Virus record (IMG/VR): IMGVR_UViG_3300038701_001470
Coordinates: 1-64,000 of that record
Source of the DNA: a virus
DNA length: 64,000 nt
Reading direction: 5' to 3' (one strand)
The notes beneath the pieces were generated by a model. That model had not been told where the DNA came from and made no database searches. It saw only the letters and a list, made by a program, of their open reading frames with translations. Positions within the stretch are counted from its first letter, which is position 1. Each line of letters starts with the position of its first letter. The position numbers and the translations under genes are program-made. Below, one piece after another: positions 1-8,412 of the stretch.

Positions 1-87
1 GGAAAAAGAGAGGAGAAGATCTCTAATCCGTTTGTACGATGATTTTTTTTCGAGTGACACAGACACAACTTTCTCATCCTCTCAGCC

Positions 88-363
88 ATGACTGATCGAC
101 GTCGATTTCTTCTCCACTGGATTCCGGGTATAGCTTCGACCGCGACGTTCGCTGCGAGTGGAGTCACACCGGTTCGATCCGGCATGGTGAAGTTGCCGTT
201 GTCCGAGCATCCGGATTTTCAAAAGAAGCTGGACTGCTTCGATGGATTCAGCATGGCTGAGATTTGGGATGGAGAGAAACTTTCCGGCGAAAACTGTCCT
301 GAGAATTTCCGGGGGATGACTTCGTTCTTTGCGAATCAGGATTTCATTTTTCGTGAGGTATGA
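88..363 (+). CDS. Hypothetical 91-aa protein with twin-arginine-like N terminus
   Basis: I do not recognise this family. The N terminus has three consecutive arginines followed by FLLHW and an Ala/Ser/Thr-rich stretch to about residue 28, which resembles a twin-arginine export signal. The remainder is acidic and soluble-looking. It ends in an ATGA overlap with the next gene, so the two are probably co-translated. The leader is pyrimidine-rich with no Shine-Dalgarno sequence. The Tat reading is an inference: a cytoplasmic protein with a fortuitous arginine cluster is just as possible. Confidence 0.6.
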   Translation: MTDRRRFLLHWIPGIASTATFAASGVTPVRSGMVKLPLSEHPDFQKKLDCFDGFSMAEIWDGEKLSGENCPENFRGMTSFFANQDFIFREV

Positions 364-665
364 GTCGGCTTCTCGAAATTTTCGAATACTGGCGAGACGC
401 TTCCGAGTGCGAGTGCGATTCTGAAACTCCGATTGGTGCCTGCCTTCGATGCGACATGGAATCGGCGATAGCTATGATCGGGAAGAAAAGATCGATGTCC
501 GGACGATGCCCGAAATGTCGAGGCGCGATGCACCGCGGGAAAGCATTCATTCCGACAGCCGCTTGTTCGGTCGAAGACTTTGGTGAGTCGGTGACAATGT
601 GCGAAGGCCCAGGTGAACTTGTTTCTTGCTTCAAGTGCGAAGATTGCGGACACTCCGTTCGATGA
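360..665 (+). CDS. Cysteine-rich zinc-ribbon-like protein
   Basis: This 101-residue protein has several CxxC or CxC pairs: CECD near residue 17, CLRC near 28, CPKC near 50 and CFKCEDC near 90. The last four pairs could form one or two zinc ribbons of the kind common in small phage regulatory or nucleic-acid-binding proteins. It overlaps both neighbours by ATGA, placing it in a tight operon with the export-signal-like protein before it and another ribbon protein after it. No specific function can be assigned. Confidence 0.65.
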   Translation: MSRLLEIFEYWRDASECECDSETPIGACLRCDMESAIAMIGKKRSMSGRCPKCRGAMHRGKAFIPTAACSVEDFGESVTMCEGPGELVSCFKCEDCGHSVR

Positions 666-823
666 GTTGCGGGAAGAATTCGTATCCGAGAAAACGAGAC
701 GCGATCAATGCTGCAGCCCGGGCCATGCGTCGTCGGAAGAATCGCCCGAAGATGCTTCGAGCCTACTACTGTTCTCGATGCAACGCTTGGCATCTGACGA
801 AGCAGGAAAAAAATCATGACTGA
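662..823 (+). CDS. Small zinc-ribbon protein (YYCSRCNAWHLT type)
   Basis: A 53-residue basic protein. It starts at the ATG that overlaps the preceding stop (ATGA), not at an upstream in-frame ATG at 626. It carries CGKxxY near the start, an Arg/Lys-rich helix with repeated Ala, and then a YYCSRCNAWHLTK segment. The pattern CGK...A..A...YYC..C..WHLT recurs in short phage and bacterial proteins of unknown function. The single-knuckle arrangement and basic helix suggest nucleic acid binding. The stop overlaps the start of the next gene. Confidence 0.7.
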   Translation: MSCGKNSYPRKRDAINAAARAMRRRKNRPKMLRAYYCSRCNAWHLTKQEKNHD

Positions 824-1316
824 GCGATCCATTCAAAAATCACTGTTCTGGCACTTTCGCTCTGGAAGCCAAATTCTTGTTCCGAACTACACTCCTCTCG
901 ATTGGTGGGAATGTGATTTCTTTCGAGTCCTCAAAAGCGGATACACTGCTGAGTATGAAATCAAACTTTCGATTTCCGATTTCAAAGCAGACTTCAAAAA
1001 ATCCGATCAGCTATGGCACCGAGACTACACGAAACGCGGCGAGGTGAAAAAGCATGATGAGTTGTCCGGGGAGACAAGTCACAAGTCTCGACCTAATTAT
1101 TTCTCATTCGTCGTTAGCGAAGAAGTTGCGGATAAAGTTCGTCCACTGATCCCGGAATACGCGGGACTGATGATCGCAAGGCAAGCGGGAAAATCAGTCT
1201 ACGTCTGGGTCGAAAAGAAACCTCCCAGGCTTCACAAAGAGAAGAAAGAGACTGATTGGTTTTCCGATCTAGGCCAGATGTTCTATCACCGGTTCTGGAA
1301 TCAGAGGGCCGGATGA
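816..1316 (+). CDS. PD-(D/E)XK nuclease-like protein (MmcB-like)
   Basis: This 166-residue protein has an acidic-strand motif YEIKLSISDFKADFKK (near residues 47-62), resembling the ExK core of PD-(D/E)XK nuclease folds, with an upstream aspartate in WWECDFF. The middle stretch, with KRGEVKKHDELSG followed by PNYFSFVV and VPxYAGL-like text, is the layout I associate with phage and bacterial MmcB-like or VRR-type endonuclease relatives. It probably acts on DNA. The ATG lies 8 bases inside the preceding gene. Nuclease activity is inferred from the motif only. Confidence 0.6.
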   Translation: MTERSIQKSLFWHFRSGSQILVPNYTPLDWWECDFFRVLKSGYTAEYEIKLSISDFKADFKKSDQLWHRDYTKRGEVKKHDELSGETSHKSRPNYFSFVVSEEVADKVRPLIPEYAGLMIARQAGKSVYVWVEKKPPRLHKEKKETDWFSDLGQMFYHRFWNQRAG

Positions 1317-1361
1317 AAAAAACTCTTGATCGTTTTCCGTTTTCCAGTCATCGTGTCGCCG

Positions 1362-1781
1362 ATGAGATTACTTCACCTACTCTGTATCGGCGCGGCACTT
1401 CTGTTTGCCGCATCTCCACTGGAAGCATCAGACACCAAGCTCGATCCTATCGACCTCGCTATCGAGGCCCCCGATATTCCCATTGAGTATTCGGGCACTC
1501 TCTCAGGAGTGATCGCCGATGTTCGCATGGGGAAAAACATCGAAGAAAGTGGGGTTCTCATCGTGAATGGCCCTTCTGCCAGATGGCTGCATGTGACGGA
1601 TCAAGCCATGCTTCATGAGTTCAGTGAACGATGTATCGCCGGAGAGAGGGCCGTTGTCAGGTATAGCGTGATCGAATATGAAGAAGTTGAAGCAGGCGGA
1701 ATTCTTTTCGGTTCTTTCATTACTCAGCTGATCGACGTGAAGCCTTGCGGAAGCGACGTTTCCATCGTCCAACTGGAATAG
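1362..1781 (+). CDS. Secreted or periplasmic protein of unknown function
   Basis: Starting at the ATG at 1362 gives a classic Sec signal peptide: MRLL, a hydrophobic core (HLLCIGAALLFAAS), and a plausible cleavage after LEAS. An upstream in-frame TTG at 1326 would only lengthen the N terminus. The mature part of about 115 residues is rich in beta-type sequence with Val/Ile alternation and two cysteines that could form a disulfide. It precedes a strong terminator, so it closes the first transcription unit. A role at the cell envelope, such as superinfection exclusion, is possible but unproven. Confidence 0.55.
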   Translation: MRLLHLLCIGAALLFAASPLEASDTKLDPIDLAIEAPDIPIEYSGTLSGVIADVRMGKNIEESGVLIVNGPSARWLHVTDQAMLHEFSERCIAGERAVVRYSVIEYEEVEAGGILFGSFITQLIDVKPCGSDVSIVQLE

Positions 1782-1808
1782 CGAAACGCTCATACCATTG
1801 TTTTTCAG

Positions 1809-1841
1809 AAGCGCGGGGTTGATTGACTCCGCGCTTTTTTT
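1809..1841 (+). terminator. Rho-independent terminator
   Basis: Eight-base stem AAGCGCGG/CCGCGCTT closed by a 12-base loop and followed by a run of T residues. It separates the small early genes from the glycosyltransferase-to-terminase unit. Confidence 0.85.
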
Positions 1842-1857
1842 GTGCCATGACATTTCA

Positions 1858-2685
1858 ATGCCTCGTTATCGCCATGAAGATTTCATCTTTGCATTCGTAG
1901 TTCAGCCCGGGGATTTGTCATGGCAGGCTGAGTTGCTTCTGGAGAGTGCGATTCTCCAGACCAGATCCCACGGGATAAAGATTCGTCTCGTCGCAATGAT
2001 CCCGCGACACGACATGATCACTCATGCTTTTCGACGGAAGCTGGTTGAGGCCGGTGTCGAAATCCTCGAGTTCGAGGCTCGAATGACTCGGGGAAAATCC
2101 CGGTTCGGAATCAAATACTACGGGCTTCGAGAACTGATGGCGCGTAAAGAAGCGGTTCGCTACACGATCATCGACACCGATGTTCTCTTTCTCGATTACC
2201 CGACGTTCGTAGGCCCTCAGATCGAAGCCCCGGTAATCACGATCCGATCAAATGGGAAGAAGGTTCGAGGTCACCACAACCAGTTTTGGGATCATGCCTA
2301 CGAGTGCGCTGAACTTCCCAGGCCGGAAAATGTCTGGACTCGATGCGCTCAGGTTCATCCTTTCATCCACGGTTGCTACCTTTCGGTTCACTCCAGTCAG
2401 AAAGAGCTCGTCGACGAGTGGGCCCGAATCTTCCCGAAGCTTCACAAGCGTCTCACTGGCCGGATGAGAAATCATCTCGACGAGGTTGCAATGTCGATCT
2501 CGATTATGAAGGTCGTAGGAACCCGTTTTCTATTCAGCGATGAAGGCCGATACTGGCCGATGATCGAGAAAGACATGAGAGGGAAGAAAGTCACAAAAAC
2601 CCTTTCCGCGATCGCCCATTACAGTCACCGTCGACACGAGAAGATGAGAACCGATTTGAGGATCATCCGGAATCAGACCAAATGA
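1858..2685 (+). CDS. GT-A-fold glycosyltransferase-like protein
   Basis: A 275-residue protein starting at the ATG at 1858, just past a terminator tail. Its central motif TIIDTDVLFLDYP is a DxD-type metal and nucleotide-sugar site preceded by a hydrophobic strand, as in GT8-like and related GT-A transferases. Around it are a basic segment and a conserved-looking HPFIHGCY stretch. It resembles the larger GT at 28412 in general style. It sits upstream of a methyltransferase and the terminase genes, so it may modify a virion or host glycan. The donor sugar and acceptor cannot be read from the sequence. Confidence 0.6.
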   Translation: MPRYRHEDFIFAFVVQPGDLSWQAELLLESAILQTRSHGIKIRLVAMIPRHDMITHAFRRKLVEAGVEILEFEARMTRGKSRFGIKYYGLRELMARKEAVRYTIIDTDVLFLDYPTFVGPQIEAPVITIRSNGKKVRGHHNQFWDHAYECAELPRPENVWTRCAQVHPFIHGCYLSVHSSQKELVDEWARIFPKLHKRLTGRMRNHLDEVAMSISIMKVVGTRFLFSDEGRYWPMIEKDMRGKKVTKTLSAIAHYSHRRHEKMRTDLRIIRNQTK

Positions 2686-3200
2686 AAGAGCGATTACTAC
2701 TGCAGGAGGAACGGGAATGGAATGCCTTTCTCGAGTACCTCAAGGGCCAGGACATTCACAGCATTTTGGAAATCGGCGCCGGGAAAGGTGGTTCGATCTC
2801 ATCGCTCTGCAAAACGCTTCCGGTCGATCGAGCTTTGACCATCGACAAGGAAGTGAAGAATGGATGGTTTCGGAAAGTCACGGATCACATTGTCGAGCTT
2901 CGCCGTCTCGGGGTTGACGCCCAGGTTCATTACGGAGACAGCCGGCATCCTGCTACAATAGCCCGTGCGGTGAACTCTGGCCCCTACGATCTCGTGTTCA
3001 TCGACGCTGATCACAGCTACGAAGCAGTTCGTTCAGATTGGTGGAATTACGGCAAGTTGGGTCGGATCATTGCTTTTCACGACGTTATCGGGCATCATAC
3101 CGGAGTTCCGAAACTTTGGAGACGGGTATCGAAGACTCGAACGAGTCGCACCTTCGAGACACCGGGATCCAGAAAAGGCATCGGAGTGATTGAACAGTGA
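2682..3200 (+). CDS. Class I SAM-dependent methyltransferase
   Basis: A 172-residue protein with the glycine-rich SAM-binding loop ILEIGAGKGGS (residues about 26-36), an acidic residue at the end of strand 2 (TIDKE), and a DLVFIDADHSYE motif (about 102-113) followed by an HD pair (IAFHDVIGHH). This arrangement matches the small Methyltransf_24 and cephalosporin-hydroxylase-like group, which often acts on sugars or small molecules. The ATGA overlap with the preceding glycosyltransferase suggests the pair works on one glycan. Substrate unknown. Confidence 0.75.
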   Translation: MKERLLLQEEREWNAFLEYLKGQDIHSILEIGAGKGGSISSLCKTLPVDRALTIDKEVKNGWFRKVTDHIVELRRLGVDAQVHYGDSRHPATIARAVNSGPYDLVFIDADHSYEAVRSDWWNYGKLGRIIAFHDVIGHHTGVPKLWRRVSKTRTSRTFETPGSRKGIGVIEQ

Positions 3201-3925
3201 GCGCAAAAAAGACAGCAGCGAAGAGGAAGGCCCCGGCGAAGAAAGCCGCGGCGACTCGGAAGCGTGCAGTCAAAAAGAAGGCCGCGAAGAAGCAGGCTAC
3301 CGCGAAGAAGGTGACCACGAAAAAGGTTGCCCGGGCGGTGAAGAAAGTCGCGACGAAGAAAGCAGCGGAGGCCGGATTCGCGACGAGTCAGGAAACGCTT
3401 TCTCAGGCAATGGGGATCTCGCGATCAACCCTGAACCGATTGAAGCGAATCAAAGGTTGTCCCACTGCGACGGCAGACGGCCGATACAAGATTTCCGACT
3501 TCGCCGACTTCTACCAGAAGCACAAAAAAGCGGATCCGGCAGACGAAGCGGAAGCCGCGGCGCGGAAAGAACTGCGTGAACTCGATCTCGAGAAGAAGAG
3601 ACTCGAAGTTGCTGAGCGCCGGATGGAGTATGATCTCAAGCGAGGTTTGCTCATGGACGCTGAGGAAGTGAAGCAGGTTCTCGGCGAGGCTTTCGGAGGC
3701 ATCACTCAGACGATGCGCGATTCCGAAACGGCGATCGCTCCACAGGTAGCCGGCTGCGAATACATCGAAGCTCTTGAGATTGTCCGGAACTCAAATCGTG
3801 AGGCGCTGAGTCGTTTCTCCCTCGGCGATTGGGCAAAAAAAAAAGCATTCTGGCGGAACATTTTTGCCGAATTGCAAGACCTCCAGACGACATTCAACCC
3901 TGGGAGTGGGCAGAACGTCACGTAA
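3197..3925 (+). CDS. terS: Terminase small subunit with histone-H1-like tail
   Basis: Starts at GTG (GTGA overlap with the previous stop). Residues 1-58 are almost entirely Lys, Ala, Arg and Thr in AKK/KKA repeats, like a histone H1 C-terminal tail. Residues about 60-110 form a helix-turn-helix (SQETLSQAMGISRSTLNRLK) followed by a wing-like segment. A long charged coiled-coil helix follows (about 115-160), as in phage small terminases that oligomerise. Position directly before the large terminase supports the assignment. It would recognise the packaging site. The basic tail is unusual and could add non-specific DNA binding. Confidence 0.75.
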   Translation: MSAKKTAAKRKAPAKKAAATRKRAVKKKAAKKQATAKKVTTKKVARAVKKVATKKAAEAGFATSQETLSQAMGISRSTLNRLKRIKGCPTATADGRYKISDFADFYQKHKKADPADEAEAAARKELRELDLEKKRLEVAERRMEYDLKRGLLMDAEEVKQVLGEAFGGITQTMRDSETAIAPQVAGCEYIEALEIVRNSNREALSRFSLGDWAKKKAFWRNIFAELQDLQTTFNPGSGQNVT

Positions 3926-5664
3926 TTGTTCCCCGGCGAAACACTGGCGAGAATTGGGACTCGAAGCAGGCCCCGTTCGTTCGTCAGATCATGGAGGATT
4001 TCAAGAATCCGAACATCAACGAGATTACGTGCATGTGTTCGGCTCAGTCTGCGAAGACGGAAACGATCATGGCGCTGGTTGCCTGGGTCATCGATCAAGA
4101 TCCCGGCCCGATCCTTTGGGTGACGACGAACATGCAGGAAGCGAGAAAGTTCGCTCGAGCTCGTCTCATGCCTCTTCTCGAAAAATGCGGCCCGATCATC
4201 GACAAGATGCCAGCCGGCCGATACGACAAAACGACGACGGCCATTTATTTCCCGGGCGCTCCGCTTTTCATCGTCGGTGCCGACTCCCCGGCCGCATTGC
4301 AGTCGACTCCGTTCCGATACATCTTTCTCGATGAGGTCAGATCGTGGAAGGAAGGCGCTCTGGAAATGGTTTCCAAGCGTGTTCGATCGTTCCCTCACAG
4401 CTACAAGAAGGTCGTAGTCTCAACGCCGGCGAAACAGGGCGATCATTTGCACCGTGCGTTCATGGCCGGGACTCAGAACGAGTGGCACGTGAAGTGCCCG
4501 GAGTGCGGGAACGAACACGCTCTCGAATGGGGAGACGAAAAGACACCTGGGGGCGTGAAATGGGACAGAACGGAAGTCACAAAAGTGAACGGCGAGTATG
4601 ATTACGAGGAATTGCTGAAAACGATTCGATACGAGTGCTGGAATTGCGATTACTCGTGGAGAGACACGCCGCGGGAGAGGAAGCAGCTCGCGAAACTCGG
4701 GCGATGGGTGCCTCAGAACGACAGGGCCCCGAAGAATGTGACGAGTTACACTTGGAATGCCGTCCTTCCATGGTGGGCAAGTCTGAAAATGCAGGTTCGA
4801 GAAGGTCTGGACGCATTCAGAGCACTCAGTTTCGGCGCTTGGCAACCTCTCCGCGATCATCTGACGGAAACGCGGGGGCAAATTTGGTCTGATGAGTACC
4901 GGTACCGCCAGAACAACGCGATCCTCGAGGACAGAACCACTGATTACTCTCCGACCGATCACGAGGCCATGTCGAAAGCCCTGGGACGATGGGGAACGAT
5001 TCAGATCCCGCTGAAAGTCGGTGATTTCAACGAAGTGAAGCGGATCATGAGCATCGACGTCCAAGGAAAGGGCGGTCGCCACTACTACACCGTGATTCGA
5101 GCGCACGAAATGGGCGGTCGGAGTCGATTACTCCACAATGAGAAGATTTGGAACGCCGATGAGATTCGCGGCCTGCAGCGAGACTGGAATGTGAACCCTG
5201 ACGACGTAATTTTCGACGCCGCGCACTACTCGGATGAGATTTACCAGCTCATTCTCGCCTCGGGCGGGAAGTGGAAGGCTTTCAGGGGAGACAAGCGAGA
5301 GCATTTCAAGGTCGTGGGCTCGGACGGTAAGACGTACGAGCAGATGTGGACGAAAACCTACGCGGATCCAGCAATCGGAACTCACATGGAGGGACGGGTC
5401 GGAAAAATCCCGCTTTGGCTCTTCTCGAAGCCGACGACGATCGAGCGTCTTCAAAATCTCATCAGTGGAGTCATGCCTGGGTGGGAGATGCACGAAGACG
5501 CCGACGATGACTACCGAACTCAGGTGAATTCCTACTATCTCCACGAGTTTTTCGATACGAAGGGAAATCGATGCCTCGAATGGCGGTTCCGCGGGGATAA
5601 CCACTACGCCGACTGCGAAAGGATGCAGATCGCGGCCCAAGACATCACGGGGCTGATTAACTGA
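3829..5664 (+). CDS. terL: Terminase large subunit (GpA family)
   Basis: A 611-residue packaging ATPase-nuclease. It has the N-terminal ARPPDDIQPWEWAE signature of lambda GpA-like terminases, a degenerate Walker A (SAQSAKTE, about residue 68), a Walker B (YIFLDEVRSW), and a zinc-binding pair (CPECGN and CWNCDY). The C-terminal nuclease has SIDVQGKGG and a final DNHYADCE. No ATG lies near the expected start, so TTG at 3829 is chosen. That start is 97 bases inside terS, next to a run of ten A (3835-3844) that could permit slippage between the two frames. Confidence 0.95.
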   Translation: MGKKKSILAEHFCRIARPPDDIQPWEWAERHVIVPRRNTGENWDSKQAPFVRQIMEDFKNPNINEITCMCSAQSAKTETIMALVAWVIDQDPGPILWVTTNMQEARKFARARLMPLLEKCGPIIDKMPAGRYDKTTTAIYFPGAPLFIVGADSPAALQSTPFRYIFLDEVRSWKEGALEMVSKRVRSFPHSYKKVVVSTPAKQGDHLHRAFMAGTQNEWHVKCPECGNEHALEWGDEKTPGGVKWDRTEVTKVNGEYDYEELLKTIRYECWNCDYSWRDTPRERKQLAKLGRWVPQNDRAPKNVTSYTWNAVLPWWASLKMQVREGLDAFRALSFGAWQPLRDHLTETRGQIWSDEYRYRQNNAILEDRTTDYSPTDHEAMSKALGRWGTIQIPLKVGDFNEVKRIMSIDVQGKGGRHYYTVIRAHEMGGRSRLLHNEKIWNADEIRGLQRDWNVNPDDVIFDAAHYSDEIYQLILASGGKWKAFRGDKREHFKVVGSDGKTYEQMWTKTYADPAIGTHMEGRVGKIPLWLFSKPTTIERLQNLISGVMPGWEMHEDADDDYRTQVNSYYLHEFFDTKGNRCLEWRFRGDNHYADCERMQIAAQDITGLIN

Positions 5665-5665
5665 T

Positions 5666-5678
5666 CCTTATCGTAAGG
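5666..5678. repeat. Variant of the dispersed palindrome
   Basis: CCTTATCGTAAGG lies directly after the terL stop codon. It equals the 12-base palindrome found elsewhere with one extra base at the centre. It marks the left edge of the reverse-strand island. It could be a degenerate operator or coincidence. Confidence 0.4.
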
Positions 5679-5688
5679 AGAAGAGCAC

Positions 5689-5719
5689 AAAAAAAGGCCA
5701 CCCCCTTTCGGGAGTGGCC
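5689..5719 (-). terminator. Terminator for the reverse-strand island
   Basis: On the minus strand a GGCCACTCCC-type stem with a GAAA loop pairs to GGGGGTGGCC and is followed by seven T residues. It ends the leftward transcript of the 5.7-8.4 kb genes and lies tail to tail with terL. Reading rightward there is no T run. Confidence 0.8.
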
Positions 5720-5746
5720 AATTACGCAATCTTTGCTCTCACAAGC

Positions 5747-6502
5747 TTAGACGTCCTGATCATAGGGCTTTCTGTCCGGAGAATCAAGCCCGCCTTGAAT
5801 GATTTTCATCAATTCTTCGTCACTGGTTTCGTCGATGCAGTCGCAAAGCAGATAGTAGCTCTCAGTCGGACACGCTTTCTTCGCAGCGGTCTCGAGAGCA
5901 TGTCGATTCAGGATTCCGACGCTCTTTCCCTCGATGGCGACGGCCAGATCGAAGGCCGCGTAGAGATTCGATGCGGTTTCGGGCTCAGCCATCATGTTTT
6001 CATCCTCACGGGACAGGAAGCTGACATCGCATTGAGTGTTGGGTGTGTCCGGGATCGAAGGGTCTCCAGACTCGGTTATCATGACCTTTCCCCACACGTA
6101 TTCCTTCTCGAAGGCGTCGCATCCCCCGCCAGTTTCGATTTTCGAGAATCCGTAACGCTGAGCGATCCGGGTAGTCGTTTCTTCGTGTCCGGATCGGTAT
6201 AGAGCGATCTTTTTGAGAACCAGAGAGACGATATTGTCTCTTTCGAGCTCTTGAGGGTAAAACCAAGCGATCGGGGCGATTTCGAGGTCTGCCAGTCCGG
6301 TTTGGGGCGTCCAGTCTTTGCTGGCAATCTCTTCGACGAAAGATTTCTCGTGAAGAACTCCCAACGGGTCTTGTTTCTTGTCTCCCAAGCAAATCGCGTA
6401 GTCTCCGACGCAAAAGCTCAACGGATCGGTTTTCATGCACTGAAATCCGGCCGCGATGAGGCGATCGCCACATTCTTTGATCAGATCTATCCGATTGCTC
6501 AT
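5747..6502 (-). CDS. Hypothetical 251-aa protein
   Basis: I do not recognise this protein. It is acidic and soluble, with scattered cysteines but no CxxC pairs. It contains a segment about residues 100-140 rich in Glu/Thr and glycine (IETGGGCDAF) and an Ala-rich helix about residues 180-215. It is the last gene of the leftward unit that also carries the VWA protein and the MoxR-type ATPase, and its start overlaps the previous gene by ATGA, so co-expression with them is likely. Confidence 0.6.
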   Translation of the reverse strand: MSNRIDLIKECGDRLIAAGFQCMKTDPLSFCVGDYAICLGDKKQDPLGVLHEKSFVEEIASKDWTPQTGLADLEIAPIAWFYPQELERDNIVSLVLKKIALYRSGHEETTTRIAQRYGFSKIETGGGCDAFEKEYVWGKVMITESGDPSIPDTPNTQCDVSFLSREDENMMAEPETASNLYAAFDLAVAIEGKSVGILNRHALETAAKKACPTESYYLLCDCIDETSDEELMKIIQGGLDSPDRKPYDQDV

Positions 6503-6882
6503 GAGGTCGATTCAGGGGTTTCAGTGACGAGCTTTTCGGCGAGTTCATCGCTGATTTTCAGATATTCGCCACATTCCATGCAGTAGACTCGAACTGATTC
6601 ATTTTCCGGGTCGAGATTGCCGTCGAACTCGATATTTCGCTCGATATGCTGATCGTCGTAGATGGTGACGTCGACGGCGCTCGTCATCGTCTCTTTGCCT
6701 TCGCAATGAGGGCATTCTTCTGGAATTTCGGTAATTGGAGTCATGGATTTGTTGGTATGGGTGGAAATGATGGATTTGATTTGGTGGATGGCTGAATCGG
6801 CCTCTGCGACTTTCTCGGGGTTTTCCGGATCGTCGCAGAGGCAAGTGAAGAGGTCGGTTAGCAGAGTTTCGAGCTGATCCAT
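6499..6882 (-). CDS. Small zinc-ribbon protein
   Basis: A 127-residue acidic protein starting at the ATG that overlaps the stop of the upstream VWA gene. An in-frame ATG at 6942 would extend it into that gene and is less likely. The N-terminal half looks helical. The C-terminal half carries CPHCEGKE and CMECGEYL, forming a single four-cysteine zinc site about 45 residues apart. Function unknown. It is co-transcribed with the MoxR/VWA pair. Confidence 0.65.
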   Translation of the reverse strand: MDQLETLLTDLFTCLCDDPENPEKVAEADSAIHQIKSIISTHTNKSMTPITEIPEECPHCEGKETMTSAVDVTIYDDQHIERNIEFDGNLDPENESVRVYCMECGEYLKISDELAEKLVTETPESTS

Positions 6883-8051
6883 TATTCGACGGGTAGAACC
6901 TCGCCGAAAGGGGCGGTGTGAACGGATGAGTAGGAGGCCCACAGCGTAGGGTATGACGGCGGCTCATCCGGGAACGAACCGTACATGTCGGTGAGATAGA
7001 TTAGGCAGGCCGGTGTGATCGCGTTCTTCTCGACGTAGTTGAACACCGGCTCGAAAGCGGTTCCGCCTCCCCCGGTGAAAGTCATCTGAACTTCATCGCC
7101 TCGCTCGAACGTCACGCATTGATGCACACGGGCGTCACAATCGATCAGATGGAGCGCGGAGGGCTGGCAGTCGTCAAAGATGCTGCGAACCTCAGCCATG
7201 AAGCGAGCGAGCATGTCAGCGCCGATAGATCCGGAGGTGTCGATGGCAACGACGACTTCTCCGAGAGCATCGCCGTCGAGAGCCGGCAGAATGATCCGGC
7301 CTTGAGTCGCGGCCATGATTGACTTGTTCGGACGCACCCAGGAGTAGTCGTTCTGAACACGATCTTCCACGAACTGTCGGAGAAGAACTTTCCACGGGAG
7401 TTCGGGCTCGAAGATCTCTTCGACGAGTCGCTTGAGGGTGGACGGCATATCGCCGCGCATCTTTTGGGCGATCGCGGCCTGTTGGACGTTGGCTTGCCAC
7501 TTCGCCTCGAGCTCAGCCTGTTCCGCGTCGTCGGTAGCGGGAGTCGGAAGAATCTCGCCCGGGCCACACGGGGCATCGTCATCGCCGTCTCCCCCGCTAC
7601 CTTTCGGAGATTCGGGCGGATCCGGAATGCGGTTGTAGATGGCTTCCATGGCGAGGTCATCCCACTCGTGATTGATCAACGGCGGGAACTTCTGAGGCCA
7701 GGGGAATGTCCCGGCGCCAACTTCGGTATTCATGCTGTCGAGGCGATTGTTGATCGCGTAGTCAGCGGCCATGTTCGCCTTCTTGTGATTGAGCGAACGG
7801 TTTTGCATTCGGAAGCAGTGACCAAGGGCGCAATGAAGAACCTCATGGGCGATGATCGTTTTCAGTTCGCCGTCACTGAGTGAATCGACGAATGACGGAT
7901 TGAAAAGCAGGTGAACTGCATCGGTCGCCATCGTCGGGATTTCGCGTGATTCGACGAGCTTGAGCTGGCACGAAAGCACTCCGAAGAAAGGATGGTCGAG
8001 AACCAGCTGACATCGCTGATTGATGATTCGGGATTTAGAGTCGCTGTCCAT
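6882..8051 (-). CDS. VWA-like metallopeptidase-domain protein (DUF2201 type)
   Basis: A 389-residue two-domain protein. The N-terminal half has HEVLHCALGH (about residues 69-78), a perfect HExxHxxxxxH-type zinc-binding helix, followed by the WPQKFPPLINHEW segment typical of the putative metallopeptidase domain. A Gly/Asp-rich linker follows. The C-terminal half is a VWA fold with an intact MIDAS start DTSGSIG (about 267-273), a GGGGTAFEPVF motif, and a LTDMYG motif. Such proteins are classically paired with MoxR AAA+ ATPases, and one lies two genes upstream here. Likely role: metal-dependent adaptor for a client protein. Confidence 0.85.
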   Translation of the reverse strand: MDSDSKSRIINQRCQLVLDHPFFGVLSCQLKLVESREIPTMATDAVHLLFNPSFVDSLSDGELKTIIAHEVLHCALGHCFRMQNRSLNHKKANMAADYAINNRLDSMNTEVGAGTFPWPQKFPPLINHEWDDLAMEAIYNRIPDPPESPKGSGGDGDDDAPCGPGEILPTPATDDAEQAELEAKWQANVQQAAIAQKMRGDMPSTLKRLVEEIFEPELPWKVLLRQFVEDRVQNDYSWVRPNKSIMAATQGRIILPALDGDALGEVVVAIDTSGSIGADMLARFMAEVRSIFDDCQPSALHLIDCDARVHQCVTFERGDEVQMTFTGGGGTAFEPVFNYVEKNAITPACLIYLTDMYGSFPDEPPSYPTLWASYSSVHTAPFGEVLPVE

Positions 8052-8412
8052 TTGGAAGAATTGGTTTGGAATTGCCTGTGGCCCGTTGAAGGCCGATGGT
8101 CTTGAGGATGAAATCGGTGGTTTCGTCGAACGTCATTTTGGTGACGTCGGCGGTTTGCTTGGTCTTGAGAACGACGTGGAAATACACGTTCTCAGTTTCC
8201 CAATAGAAGAGTTCGGTGCCAGTGGTGGAACCGATTTGCCAGTGAGTCAGCTTTTGAAACTGGTCGGGGAGAAGTTCGTTATCTACTCGCAGATCGAGAA
8301 AGAACTGCTGAACGAGACTTGTGATGGTGGGAATGACGAGACCCTCCTGAAAGCCAGGAAGGTCTCGCGCCAATGTCACCTTGGGGTAGGTGTCTTTGGA
8401 CTTACCACTCAT
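8035..8412 (-). CDS. Hypothetical protein between MoxR and VWA genes
   Basis: A 125-residue protein, not recognised. It is a mixed alpha/beta, mostly neutral sequence with a Thr/Phe-rich strand segment (TELFYWETENVYFHVV). It overlaps the ATPase gene upstream by 4 bases and the VWA gene downstream by 17 bases, so it is translated as part of the same cassette. A dedicated subunit or substrate of the ATPase/VWA machine is a reasonable guess but nothing more. Confidence 0.6.
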   Translation of the reverse strand: MSGKSKDTYPKVTLARDLPGFQEGLVIPTITSLVQQFFLDLRVDNELLPDQFQKLTHWQIGSTTGTELFYWETENVYFHVVLKTKQTADVTKMTFDETTDFILKTIGLQRATGNSKPILPNGQRL

